DNA from: JAALLB01 sp017643495
GTDB taxonomy: Bacteria > Pseudomonadota > Alphaproteobacteria > Rhizobiales > Rhizobiaceae
DNA: 64,000 bases
Assembly: GCA_965216105.1 (NCBI GenBank)
Contig: OZ244147.1
Coordinates: forward strand, 1 to 64,000
Direction: 5' to 3'
The notes under the pieces were generated by a model that saw nothing but the letters and a program-made list of their open reading frames with translations, was not told the origin of the DNA and did no database searches. Position numbers and translations under genes: made by a program. Of this stretch, positions 9,897 to 18,386 are shown one piece after another (positions within the stretch are counted from its first letter, which is position 1; the number at the start of each line of letters is the position of its first letter).

Positions 9897-10982
9897 CTAT
9901 TGGGCAGAAAGTTTTGGTCGCTCACCTTCAGCCGGCTTGCGTGTACGCCGGCGGGCGGAGCGTAGCAACTCTATACGCTTGATCCGTCGCGGGTCTGCCT
10001 CAAGTATGCGGAATTCAAATCCGTTCTTGTTAATCACTTCGCCGCGAACCGGGACCCTGCCAAGAATATCAAACAGGAGACCACCGATCGTATCGACGTC
10101 TTCCTCGTGTTCGCCAAAGGCAAAATCCTCACCAAGCAATTCACTGATATCCTCAAGCTCGGCCTTGGCATCACAGACATAACTGCCATTTTCTTTTGCA
10201 AGAATCAGGTCTTCCTCATCATCGTGCTCGTCTTCGATATCACCGACGATTTCCTCGACAATGTCTTCCAGCGAAACGAGGCCGTCCGTGCCTCCATACT
10301 CGTCTATGACAAGTGCTATCTGTCGCCTGTCAGCCTGCATTCTGGTAAGAAGTTCACGAGCCCCCATGGAGGGCGGCACATATACGACTTCGCGCAATAT
10401 CTTCAGGGAACTGACCGGTTTGGACAGGTTTACCTTGCGCAGGTCGAGATTGGCTGGAAGCTTGTTTTTCCTGCGTGCAATCTCAGCCCGGTTCTGGCTT
10501 GCCGTTTTCGTTATGTATGCAACGACATCGCGGATGTGGATCATGCCCTTCGGATCATCCAGCGTCTCTCCGTAGACGGGCATCCGGGAATGCCCGGATT
10601 CCTCGAACTGCTTGAGCAACTCCGCCAGTGTTATTTCCTCGTTGACCGCGATAATATCGGCACGGGGAACCATAAGGTCTTCCACACGAACATCCCTCAA
10701 TCTCAGGATGCTGGTGAGCATGACCCGCTCATCTGCCGAAAAACTTTCGGAGGTTCCCGCATGATCGGAAAGCGCGTCAGCAAGATCTTCACGGATTGAA
10801 GACATGTCCTTGCGACGGCTGAAAATTCCGTACAACCACGAAAACAGGCTGCTACCCCCGAACCCTGTAGTCTTGCCTTCGGGCAACAGGACGAGTGATT
10901 TTTCCGGAGCGACCGGCTTGTCAGCGCTGGCAGCCTCAATCTGTGAAGACGCTGTCGGGTTTTCTTCTTTTTCAGAAACCAT
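9897..10982 (-). CDS. corC: CorC/HlyC-family CBS-domain protein (TlyC-like)
   Basis: Protein of 361 residues with a variable N-terminus, two CBS domains (about 115-240, beginning at the MVPRADIIAV segment) and a C-terminal CorC_HlyC domain (about 260-345) but no DUF21 membrane domain. It is therefore the short cytoplasmic type related to E. coli CorC, linked to Mg2+/Co2+ efflux and often named hemolysin C. It lies 14 bp after ybeY in the conserved miaB-phoH-ybeY-corC order. From memory, rhizobial genomes usually continue with lnt (apolipoprotein N-acyltransferase); here the next gene is the large synthase instead. The biochemical role of this class is uncertain. Confidence 0.9.
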   Translation of the reverse strand: MVSEKEENPTASSQIEAASADKPVAPEKSLVLLPEGKTTGFGGSSLFSWLYGIFSRRKDMSSIREDLADALSDHAGTSESFSADERVMLTSILRLRDVRVEDLMVPRADIIAVNEEITLAELLKQFEESGHSRMPVYGETLDDPKGMIHIRDVVAYITKTASQNRAEIARRKNKLPANLDLRKVNLSKPVSSLKILREVVYVPPSMGARELLTRMQADRRQIALVIDEYGGTDGLVSLEDIVEEIVGDIEDEHDDEEDLILAKENGSYVCDAKAELEDISELLGEDFAFGEHEEDVDTIGGLLFDILGRVPVRGEVINKNGFEFRILEADPRRIKRIELLRSARRRTRKPAEGERPKLSAQ

Positions 10983-10996
10983 GAATGAAAAGCCAG

Positions 10997-11473
10997 TTAG
11001 TCAAAATACGGGTTGGGAATGCCCAGTTCGGCAAGAATCCTGATTTCAAGACTTTCCATCCGGTCAGCCTCTTCTCCGGTTTCATGATCATATCCGAACA
11101 GGTGCAAAAATCCATGAACAACAAGATGCATGAAGTGGTCGTTGAACTTCTTGTTTTCAAGGACCGCTTCACGTTCTGTTGTCTCTATCGAAATCGCAAT
11201 GTCACCCACAAGCGGCATGGACGCTGCTGGAGACGGTGAATCGGTTGCCGGAAACGAGAGTACATTTGTCGGCCGATCCTTTCCCCGCCACTCACGGTTG
11301 AGCGCCTGCAGAGTTTCATCCCCTGCAAACAACACGCTCAATTCCGCATTCGGCGGCAGGTTGAGCCCGGCTATTGAAACAGCAGTTCGTACCGCCTTTT
11401 CAGCAAGCTGCTCGAAACCATCAACATTGCCACTTGCATCGTCGCTCCGGCTGAAATCAATTTGCAGCGGCAT
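10997..11473 (-). CDS. ybeY: Endoribonuclease YbeY
   Basis: Zinc-dependent endoribonuclease in 16S rRNA 3' maturation and ribosome quality control. The metal-binding signature HGFLHLFGYDH is present near the C-terminus with its three histidines. The frame can be extended to 11530, but that would overlap phoH by 74 bp; starting at the last of three consecutive ATGs (11473) gives 158 residues, a 17-bp overlap and an N-terminus (MPLQIDFS) like that of rhizobial YbeY, preceded by a purine-rich ACGAGA. The phoH-ybeY pairing is the usual bacterial arrangement and suggests co-translation. Confidence 0.93.
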   Translation of the reverse strand: MPLQIDFSRSDDASGNVDGFEQLAEKAVRTAVSIAGLNLPPNAELSVLFAGDETLQALNREWRGKDRPTNVLSFPATDSPSPAASMPLVGDIAISIETTEREAVLENKKFNDHFMHLVVHGFLHLFGYDHETGEEADRMESLEIRILAELGIPNPYFD

Positions 11474-12554
11474 CATCATTCTCGTGCGGGCGTTCATCGG
11501 GATGCCCGGTACGCGGTGAGGCATTGTCATAGGCGTTTACAATCTCTGCAACCAGCCGGTGTCTTACCACATCACTCGCCTTGAAGCGGATTGTCGCCAC
11601 ACCCTGAATGGCACCGAGAATATCAAGCGCCTCGATCAGCCCTGAACGCACCCCCCTTGGCAGATCAATCTGGCTTGGATCGCCAGTCACGATCATTCTT
11701 GAATTCTCGCCCAGACGCGTAAGAAACATTTTCATCTGCATGGATGTGGTGTTCTGGGATTCATCGAGTATCACTGCAGCATTGGCCAAGGTTCGACCAC
11801 GCATGAATGCAAGCGGGGCTATTTCGATAACACCGGAGGTCAGCGCCCGTTCAACCTGGTCGCCCGGCATCATGTCATACAAGGCATCATACAACGGGCG
11901 TAGATAAGGGTCGACTTTCTCCTTCATGTCACCGGGAAGAAAGCCCAGCCGTTCGCCTGCTTCAACAGCCGGCCGGGAAAGGATAATCCGGTCTATTGCA
12001 CCGCGTTCAAGAAGTGCGGCGGCATATGCAACTGCGAGATACGTCTTGCCCGTGCCAGCCGGACCAACACCAAAGACAAGTTCGCATCTGTCCATGGCGC
12101 GAATATAGGCGTCCTGTGTCGGGGTTCTTGCCTGAATTACCTTCTTCCGGGTCCCTATCTTGGCCATTGACAGCAGACCGGACTTTTCCATTGCGGGCAG
12201 TGTCAGTTGATTGTCCGCTGAGGCCATCCGTATCGCGCCATCCACATCGCCTGATACAATTTCATCGCCTGCTTCCAGCCGGTGATACAGGTGCTCAAGC
12301 GCAATCCGGGCCTGGCGAATTGCGGTACTGTCACCGCGGAGGTTGACTTCATTGCCCCGGGAAACTGCCTCAACACCCAATTGCTGCTCCACCATCGCGA
12401 GATGCTGGTCAAACTGGCCGTAGAGTTGCGATGCGAGATGATTGTCCGAAAACTTGAGGGCAATATGCTCCAGATCCGGTGACGACGCAGCCTTTCGGCC
12501 CTTGGCAGAAGACTTGTCGCGGGGTTTCTTGTCCTGCTTTTTCTTGGCGCTCAA
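11457..12554 (-). CDS. PhoH-family ATPase
   Basis: P-loop ATPase of the PhoH/YbeZ family, 365 residues, thought to act with YbeY in RNA metabolism. Walker A is GPAGTGKT at 164-171, and a Walker B-like ILDESQN segment follows about 95 residues later. The first 25 residues are lysine-rich and poorly conserved. The annotated start is a TTG placed directly after the miaB stop (TGATTG), so a downstream start is possible although the conserved fold begins near residue 28. Middle gene of miaB-phoH-ybeY-corC. Confidence 0.93.
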   Translation of the reverse strand: MSAKKKQDKKPRDKSSAKGRKAASSPDLEHIALKFSDNHLASQLYGQFDQHLAMVEQQLGVEAVSRGNEVNLRGDSTAIRQARIALEHLYHRLEAGDEIVSGDVDGAIRMASADNQLTLPAMEKSGLLSMAKIGTRKKVIQARTPTQDAYIRAMDRCELVFGVGPAGTGKTYLAVAYAAALLERGAIDRIILSRPAVEAGERLGFLPGDMKEKVDPYLRPLYDALYDMMPGDQVERALTSGVIEIAPLAFMRGRTLANAAVILDESQNTTSMQMKMFLTRLGENSRMIVTGDPSQIDLPRGVRSGLIEALDILGAIQGVATIRFKASDVVRHRLVAEIVNAYDNASPRTGHPDERPHENDDAAAN

Positions 12555-13925
12555 TCAGATCTCCATTTCAGACGGCTTGGCAGACAGGCTGTTTGGGGCC
12601 GCATCGGTAATTCTAACATGTACCATGTCGCCCGGTACGCCAAGCGAACTGTCGACGATAACAGACTGCAAATACGGTGAGCGGCCAATCAATTGGCCCT
12701 GTTTGCGCCCGGGTTTCTCGAGCAGAATGACCATCTCTTGTCCGATACAATCCCTGTTGAATGCTTCCTGCTGTTCATTAAGCAGTGCTTGCAGACGCTG
12801 GAGACGCTCGCCCTTTACCGGTTCCGGAACCTGGTTTTCCATGTCTGCCCCCGGTGTTCCGGGACGCGTCGAGTATTTGAAGGAAAATGCCGAGGCATAG
12901 CCAATTTCCCGCACGAGATCGAGAGTAGCCTCAAAATCCTCATCGCATTCTCCAGGAAATCCGACAATAAAATCACCCGAAATTGCTATGTCCGGACGAA
13001 CCTCACGAACCATGCCGATAACATGACGGTAGTCATCAATTGTGTGGTGACGGTTCATGGCCTTGAGAATACGATCCGAGCCCGCCTGAACCGGCAGATG
13101 CAGGTAAGGCATCAGACAATCCAGTTCACGATGCGCCTCAATCAGGCCACGGTCCATGTCCACAGGGTGGCTGGTCGTGTAGCGCAGTCGCTCCAGTCCA
13201 TCGACCGTGGCAAGCTCACGCAAAAGCTCGCCCAAACGCCATTCCCGGCCATCCGCACCAAGTCCGTGCCAGGCGTTTACATTCTGTCCGAGCAGCGTGA
13301 TTTCGCGCACACCTGCGGCAACCATTTTCCGTGCTTCATCCATGATTTGTGAAACCGGTCTGGAAACTTCTGCGCCCCGTGTGTAGGGCACAACGCAGAA
13401 GGTGCAAAACTTGTCGCAGCCCTCCTGAACAGTCAGAAATGCGGCAACGCCGCGTGATCTTGTCTGTTTGGGAGTGGCGGTTGCAAGTTGCCTGAACTTT
13501 TCCTCAATTTCGAATTCCGTTTCAACAACACGTTCACCCAGCTCTGCCCTGCGAACAATGCCTGCAAGGTTGTGATATGTCTGGGGTCCGGCAACCAGAT
13601 CAACGGCAGGCGCGCGCTTGAGGATCTCACTTCCTTCTGCCTGAGCGACACAACCCGTAACGCCAATGGTCATTGGCCGGTTTGTTGCCGAACGCTGTTC
13701 CTTCAGTTTCTTCAACCTGCCGATTTCAGAGTAGACCTTTTCAGCCGCCTTTTCCCGAATATGACAAGTATTCAGCAAGACAAGGTCTGCCTCTTCCAGA
13801 ACCTCGGTATTCTGATAGCCGTCATTTTCCAGCGCATCCTGCATACGACCGGAATCGTATACGTTCATCTGGCATCCATAGGTCTTCACAAAGACTTTCT
13901 TGCGCTCGCCCGGGTGCATGGTCAT
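12555..13925 (-). CDS. miaB: tRNA-2-methylthio-N6-dimethylallyladenosine synthase MiaB
   Basis: Radical-SAM methylthiotransferase that converts i6A37 to ms2i6A37 in tRNAs reading UNN codons. Length 456 matches the family. Three N-terminal cysteines for the auxiliary 4Fe-4S cluster are Cys18, Cys54 and Cys92; the radical-SAM CxxxCxxC is Cys170, Cys174, Cys177. A C-terminal TRAM domain covers about 385-445. First gene of the operon running on through phoH, ybeY and corC. Confidence 0.97.
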   Translation of the reverse strand: MTMHPGERKKVFVKTYGCQMNVYDSGRMQDALENDGYQNTEVLEEADLVLLNTCHIREKAAEKVYSEIGRLKKLKEQRSATNRPMTIGVTGCVAQAEGSEILKRAPAVDLVAGPQTYHNLAGIVRRAELGERVVETEFEIEEKFRQLATATPKQTRSRGVAAFLTVQEGCDKFCTFCVVPYTRGAEVSRPVSQIMDEARKMVAAGVREITLLGQNVNAWHGLGADGREWRLGELLRELATVDGLERLRYTTSHPVDMDRGLIEAHRELDCLMPYLHLPVQAGSDRILKAMNRHHTIDDYRHVIGMVREVRPDIAISGDFIVGFPGECDEDFEATLDLVREIGYASAFSFKYSTRPGTPGADMENQVPEPVKGERLQRLQALLNEQQEAFNRDCIGQEMVILLEKPGRKQGQLIGRSPYLQSVIVDSSLGVPGDMVHVRITDAAPNSLSAKPSEMEI

Positions 13926-14025
13926 TTGGATATCCGTATTTCCTGTAATCGTTGCGCTGCCTCAAGGATGCGCCATGTTAGCTTGTTCGTCATGCCCGGC
14001 ATTTGGCCAATCGGGACATACCAAT

Positions 14026-14832
14026 TCAAGACACCAGATTATTGTCCCTTTTGTGAATGGAACTGACAAACATTTCCCGCACACGCTGTCGGGTGTCAAC
14101 GGCAAGTTTGCGGCGATTGGCAGCATTGGTGAATTCCATTGGCTCTCCAAACCTGACTTCCACGTCCCAGGCACTTTTCAAAAGAATGTATATGGCATGG
14201 GGGGTCAGTTCCTGAATTCCGCACCATGACGTTCTTGCCCGGGTTACATGACCAAGCGGGATCCCATGCAAGCCGGTATAGGCAATCGAGACCGGCTGGA
14301 TGATTGCCTTGTCAACCGCGCCGGATGCGACTGCATATTGTGCAGCTCCGAGCAAGGAACTCTTGAACGGGCCAACATGACTGCCATTACCGGTTGAGCC
14401 TTCTCCAAACAGAACCATGGCATCGCCGTTGACCAGCCGTTCTGTTATTGCATCAACCTGTTTGCCGACCGCACGCTTTTCTTCACGCTTCACGAACACG
14501 GTGCGCTGCATTCTGGCAAGCAGGCCGGCACCCGGCATTTCATCAACTTCCTGTTTTGCAATGAAACAAACCTCAACCAGACTGCCCAGAACGGGTATAT
14601 CCGTCCATGACGTATGATTGGCGATGATCATCAGGGGGCGGTCGCTGACCGGGGCTCCCTTTACCTTTACCCTCATGCCAATGAGTCGCAGCGCCAGCCC
14701 GTGCCAAACCATGGGCAGCTTGCGTGCCAATGGCGAGCGAAGCTTCAACAGCAATGCCTGAATCGGCAGCACAAACAGTGTGATGATACCGAGAAGTGCG
14801 GCGATGAAGATGAACCGTATACGCGCTGTCAT
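14026..14832 (-). CDS. plsC: 1-acyl-sn-glycerol-3-phosphate acyltransferase (PlsC family)
   Basis: Membrane lysophospholipid acyltransferase of 268 residues. A hydrophobic helix covers residues 5-28. The catalytic HxxxxD box is His73-Asp78 in NHTSWTD, and the substrate-binding motif is FGEGSTGNG instead of the commoner FPEGTR. The family makes phosphatidic acid; rhizobial relatives include OlsA (ornithine lipid synthesis), so the acceptor cannot be fixed from sequence. It lies between rimI and miaB on the same strand. Confidence 0.88.
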   Translation of the reverse strand: MTARIRFIFIAALLGIITLFVLPIQALLLKLRSPLARKLPMVWHGLALRLIGMRVKVKGAPVSDRPLMIIANHTSWTDIPVLGSLVEVCFIAKQEVDEMPGAGLLARMQRTVFVKREEKRAVGKQVDAITERLVNGDAMVLFGEGSTGNGSHVGPFKSSLLGAAQYAVASGAVDKAIIQPVSIAYTGLHGIPLGHVTRARTSWCGIQELTPHAIYILLKSAWDVEVRFGEPMEFTNAANRRKLAVDTRQRVREMFVSSIHKRDNNLVS

Positions 14833-14901
14833 TTGTCTGCGGCGTCTGGAGACAGGAAACCCGGAAAGGGCTAGAGCAGGCCTTGCGACCCTCGCTCCTG
14901 C

Positions 14902-15405
14902 TTACCCAAGTTCAAGCTGCATGACAAGCGCAGTCGACGGTTTACCGACACCCAGTGCATGTCCGGTATAGTAGCCCTTGCGCTCCGAGACCTGTTCAAA
15001 GCGCATGGAACGATAGAGGGACAGGGCTGCCGGATTGTTTTCATCGACCTCAAGGAAAAGCTTTCGCGTCCTGTCGAACGCAAGAATGCGCATCGCGCCT
15101 TCCATCAACTTGCGACCAACGCCACTTCCCCTTGAAGCCGGTCGTGTTGCGATCGTGATGATTTCCGCTTCGTCAACTACACGCCTGACAACCACAAAGC
15201 CAAGCAATCTGCGTGTGACCCAGTTTTCTTCGCGCGCGACAAGGCAAAAATAATTGTCATCGCCGATAAAACGGTCAAAATCTCCGTCAGACCAGGCTTG
15301 CCGAAAACATTCGCCATGAATTTCGGACAGGGCTTCAGCATCGTCCCTCAGTGCATTTTCAATGATGACGCGTTTTCGCCAGAACCATCCATACATAGAA
15401 TTCAC
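14902..15405 (-). CDS. rimI: Ribosomal protein S18 alanine N-acetyltransferase RimI-like
   Basis: GNAT acetyltransferase of 167 residues. The acetyl-CoA loop RPASRGSGVGRKLM is present, followed by the FLEVDENNPAALSLY segment characteristic of RimI. It starts with GTG overlapping the tsaB stop (GTGA), which implies coupling. The C-terminal tail after YYTGHALG is longer than in E. coli. The tsaB-rimI pair is conserved widely. Confidence 0.9.
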   Translation of the reverse strand: MNSMYGWFWRKRVIIENALRDDAEALSEIHGECFRQAWSDGDFDRFIGDDNYFCLVAREENWVTRRLLGFVVVRRVVDEAEIITIATRPASRGSGVGRKLMEGAMRILAFDRTRKLFLEVDENNPAALSLYRSMRFEQVSERKGYYTGHALGVGKPSTALVMQLELG

Positions 15406-16058
15406 ACCTTTGCGCGCGGTAGCACGAAACCGGTTTGTGGTTTCGCATCCGCTGGACGCAAGTACAAGGGTTCGGGCGGATGATCACCTGCCATCAAGTC
15501 GAGGGAAGCAAGGAACTCGATTGGCGGCACCGGTTCACTGTGTACTATCCTGTTTTCTCGTCCCAGTTCCTGATTGAACACAGGCGCCCCTGAGCCACAC
15601 AGGACGAGACTGTCTCCCGACAAACGCTCACCCAGCACCCGATAGTCTGATATGCAAGGTTTTTGACCGGCCTCAAGACAGTAAGCTTCGCCGCGTCGTG
15701 CATCCAACAAGGTCACCGGATTTTCAATACCATGGCTGGCTTGTGCGAATTTTGCGCATGCGGTCAGATTGTCAATTCCGCAAAGCGGAACATCCAGTGC
15801 CAGAGAAATCGCTCTCGCTGCAGACAGGCCAACCCGCACACCGGTGAAACTACCCGGACCGACAGTAACCGTCAGCGTGGAAAGGTCGGCATAGGCAGAA
15901 TGCGCATTTTCAAGACATTCGCCAATAACATCCATGAGAAGTTCTGCATGGCCACGACCAATGTTGCGGGATACGGATGACAGTACGCGAGCGTTTTCCG
16001 TGTCATAGACACATGCCGCACAGAAATCGGCAGAAGTATCAAGTGCCAGCCGTTTCAA
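15402..16058 (-). CDS. tsaB: tRNA threonylcarbamoyladenosine biosynthesis protein TsaB
   Basis: ASKHA-fold partner of TsaD in the t6A37 tRNA modification complex, 218 residues (usual 220-235). The N-terminal LALDTSADFCAACVYD strand and the GPGSFTGVRVGLS motif are diagnostic. It begins 8 bp after nfuA and overlaps rimI by four bases. It lacks its own ATP-cleaving site, as expected for TsaB. Confidence 0.94.
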   Translation of the reverse strand: MKRLALDTSADFCAACVYDTENARVLSSVSRNIGRGHAELLMDVIGECLENAHSAYADLSTLTVTVGPGSFTGVRVGLSAARAISLALDVPLCGIDNLTACAKFAQASHGIENPVTLLDARRGEAYCLEAGQKPCISDYRVLGERLSGDSLVLCGSGAPVFNQELGRENRIVHSEPVPPIEFLASLDLMAGDHPPEPLYLRPADAKPQTGFVLPRAKV

Positions 16059-16066
16059 GACTCAGA

Positions 16067-16657
16067 TCAGACAAAGACGCCAACAGGCTGAACTTCCCGG
16101 ATTTCCGGAATGAAATGCTTGAGAAGGTTCTGAATGCCGTGTTTCAGGGTCTGGGTGGAGGACGGACATCCTGCACAGGCTCCGCGCATGTGGAGATACA
16201 CAACACCGTCACGATAACCCTGGAATGTGATGTCTCCACCATCCTGTGCAACCGCCGGGCGCACGCGTGTTTCAAGCAATTCCTTGATGGTGTTTACAAT
16301 TTCCGTATCCGCTTCGGCAAAGTCTTCTTCCATCGGCGTTTCAGGCGAACCGGTGGCATCGTCCTTCATGACAGGCTTGCCGGTTACAAAATGCTCCATG
16401 ATGGTTCCGAGGACTGCCGGCTTCAGATGCTGCCAGTCAAAACCTTCCTCCGGGCTGCCTTCGCGCGTCACGGAAATGAAGTCATAGCCAAAAAACACTC
16501 CGGCCACACCGGGGATAGTAAAAAGCTGTTCGGCAAGCGGTGACTGGCTGGCTTCTTCCGCCGTGCGGAATTCAGCAGTTCCCGAAGGCAATACCATGAC
16601 TCCCGGAAGAAACTTCAATGTTGCCGGATTTGGTGTGGCTTCGGTCTGGATAAACAT
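16067..16657 (-). CDS. NifU/NfuA-type iron-sulfur cluster carrier
   Basis: Nfu N-terminal domain (EATPNPATLKFLPG) joined to a NifU C-terminal domain with the cluster-binding CxxC in RGACAGCPSS. The protein carries and delivers 4Fe-4S clusters. The start chosen is ATG at 16657, preceded by GGGAG; the 15-bp longer version starts with a TTG beside that ribosome site and is rejected. 196 residues. An Irr-type palindrome lies 28 bp upstream, suggesting iron-dependent control. The tsaB and rimI genes follow closely. Confidence 0.94.
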   Translation of the reverse strand: MFIQTEATPNPATLKFLPGVMVLPSGTAEFRTAEEASQSPLAEQLFTIPGVAGVFFGYDFISVTREGSPEEGFDWQHLKPAVLGTIMEHFVTGKPVMKDDATGSPETPMEEDFAEADTEIVNTIKELLETRVRPAVAQDGGDITFQGYRDGVVYLHMRGACAGCPSSTQTLKHGIQNLLKHFIPEIREVQPVGVFV

Positions 16658-16684
16658 GGTCTGCTCCCGCAAAAGGATAGTTTG

Positions 16685-16701
16685 TTTAGAACGGTTCTAA
16701 T
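16685..16701. promoter_or_regulatory. Candidate Irr box (iron control element) upstream of nfu
   Basis: TTTAGAA-CGG-TTCTAAT matches the rhizobial Irr/ICE consensus TTTAGAA-N3-TTCTAAA at 13 of 14 arm positions; the inner 15 bases are a perfect palindrome with one central base. It sits 28 bp upstream of the nfu start, where binding would block or modulate transcription. Irr binds such elements when iron is low (family knowledge); use here is inferred. Confidence 0.75.
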
Positions 16702-16733
16702 TTAATGCTTTCCAGAGCGCAGTTCAAGGTGAA

Positions 16734-17225
16734 TCAGGTAACGCTCTCAATATCCTCAAAGGTCATGCTGCACGGCACAACAATTACGGGTATTGTATAG
16801 GCATTTCCGCTACCGCCCAGTGCACTGACCAATGGGCCGGGGCCCTCAATGCTGTCACCTGCAGCCAGAACAAGAACCGCAATGTCCTGATCTTCCTCGA
16901 TCAGGGACAATACCTCTTCATGCGTCTTGCCTTCCCGGTATATCAACTCCGGGTCTATGCTGCCGTTTTCACGGCAAAATTGCGCATATTTTTCGAGCGC
17001 GGCCTCGCCCTCTTCCCGGGCCTCGGCCTGCATGATTTTCTCAACACCAATCCAGTGTTGAAAGCTTTCGGGCTCGGATACAAACAACAATGCCAGTGCA
17101 CCGCCGGCCTTGGTGGCCCGGCGTTCTGCGTACAGGACCGCCCGGTCGCATTCCGATGTACCATCGATCACGCACAGAAACTTGCGCTTGTGACCTTCCT
17201 CATGAATCAGTCGCTTGCTTACCAT
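16734..17225 (-). CDS. Universal stress protein (UspA family)
   Basis: Single Usp domain, 163 residues, beginning FLCVIDGTSECDRAVLYAERRA. The C-terminal ATP-binding glycine motif of ATP-type Usps is only partly recognisable (SALGGSGNAYTIPVIVVP), so nucleotide binding is uncertain. It lies between trpS and nfu on the same strand, an arrangement common in rhizobia. The precise role is unknown. Confidence 0.9.
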   Translation of the reverse strand: MVSKRLIHEEGHKRKFLCVIDGTSECDRAVLYAERRATKAGGALALLFVSEPESFQHWIGVEKIMQAEAREEGEAALEKYAQFCRENGSIDPELIYREGKTHEEVLSLIEEDQDIAVLVLAAGDSIEGPGPLVSALGGSGNAYTIPVIVVPCSMTFEDIESVT

Positions 17226-17287
17226 AGCCGCATTTACGCATTTGCTGTTCTGTTTAACAACCTGTTTCCAGATTGGGGCGAGCCTTC

Positions 17288-18322
17288 TTAACCCAGAAAG
17301 CCGAATATGTCCCGAACTTCTTTGATGGTTACACTTGCAATCTCGCGCGCACGGGCAGCACCACTATTGAGGACGCTGTCAACATGCCCCGGATCGTCAA
17401 GAAGTTTGCGCATTTCACGATTGATCGGTGACAGCCTTTCCACCGCAAGTTCCGCCAGAACAGGCTTGAAAGCACCAAACTGTTTTCCACCGTGCTCTGC
17501 AATCACTTCCTCCACGGTGACATCGGCAAGGCTTGCATAAATGCCAACGAGATTTTTTGCTTCCGGACGGTCTCCAAGCTCTTTCGAATCTTCAGGCAAG
17601 GGCTCGGGGTCTGTTTTGGCCTTGCGGATTTTCTTTGAAATATCATCAGCACTGTCTGTCAGGTTTATGCGGGAAAGATCTGATGGCTCCGACTTGGACA
17701 TTTTTCGTGTGCCATCACGCAAGGACATTATCCGGGTAGCAGCCCCTTCAATGATTGGCTCCGTGACGGGGAAATAGGACTCGCCATGACCCAGTTCACG
17801 AATCCGGGCTGCAAAATCGTGATTGAACTTGGCCGCGATATCCCTGGTGAGCTCCAGGTGCTGCTTCTGGTCATCACCCACAGGCACATGCGTGGCGCGA
17901 TAAACCAGAATGTCTGCAGCCATGAGGCTGGGATAGGCAAACAGGCCAACCGATGCCTGTTCCGCATCTTTGCCTGCCTTGTCCTTGAACTGGGTCATCC
18001 GGCTCAACCACCCCATCCGCGCAACACAATTGAAAAGCCAGGCGAGTTCCGAATGCTCGCGAACCTGGCTCTGGTTGAAGATGATATTGCGCTCGGGATC
18101 GATACCGGCAGCAAGATAGGCAGCCGCTATTTCACGGGTCTGGGCCTTCAATTGCGGCTGAACCAGTTCAACTGTCACGGCATGCAGGTCGACAACGCAA
18201 TAAATGCACTCATGGGTATGCTGAAGGGCGGCAAAATTCTTGATTGCACCCAGATAATTGCCAAGATGCAGGTTGCCTGTTGGCTGCACCCCGGAAAATA
18301 CACGGTTGGTCGGCTGCGGCAT
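17288..18322 (-). CDS. trpS: Tryptophanyl-tRNA synthetase
   Basis: Class I aminoacyl-tRNA synthetase. The HIGH-type motif is PTGNLHLGNY near the N-terminus, and KMSKSEPSDL is the KMSKS loop. The open frame extends to 18457, but the first 45 codons encode no conserved sequence and would overlap murJ. ATG at 18322 (MPQPTNRVFSG) has GGGA upstream and gives 344 residues, normal for bacterial TrpS; ATG at 18337 is the alternative. Confidence 0.96.
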   Translation of the reverse strand: MPQPTNRVFSGVQPTGNLHLGNYLGAIKNFAALQHTHECIYCVVDLHAVTVELVQPQLKAQTREIAAAYLAAGIDPERNIIFNQSQVREHSELAWLFNCVARMGWLSRMTQFKDKAGKDAEQASVGLFAYPSLMAADILVYRATHVPVGDDQKQHLELTRDIAAKFNHDFAARIRELGHGESYFPVTEPIIEGAATRIMSLRDGTRKMSKSEPSDLSRINLTDSADDISKKIRKAKTDPEPLPEDSKELGDRPEAKNLVGIYASLADVTVEEVIAEHGGKQFGAFKPVLAELAVERLSPINREMRKLLDDPGHVDSVLNSGAARAREIASVTIKEVRDIFGFLG

Positions 18323-18386
18323 TGATCTGTTTCCCATAATCGAAGTCGCGCGGTTTATTGCGCAACCAACGAACCATTGCAAGGGC

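Noticed and set aside
12693..13352. Plus-strand open frame of 219 codons opposite miaB
   Set aside because: Shadow frame of miaB, with no recognisable protein.
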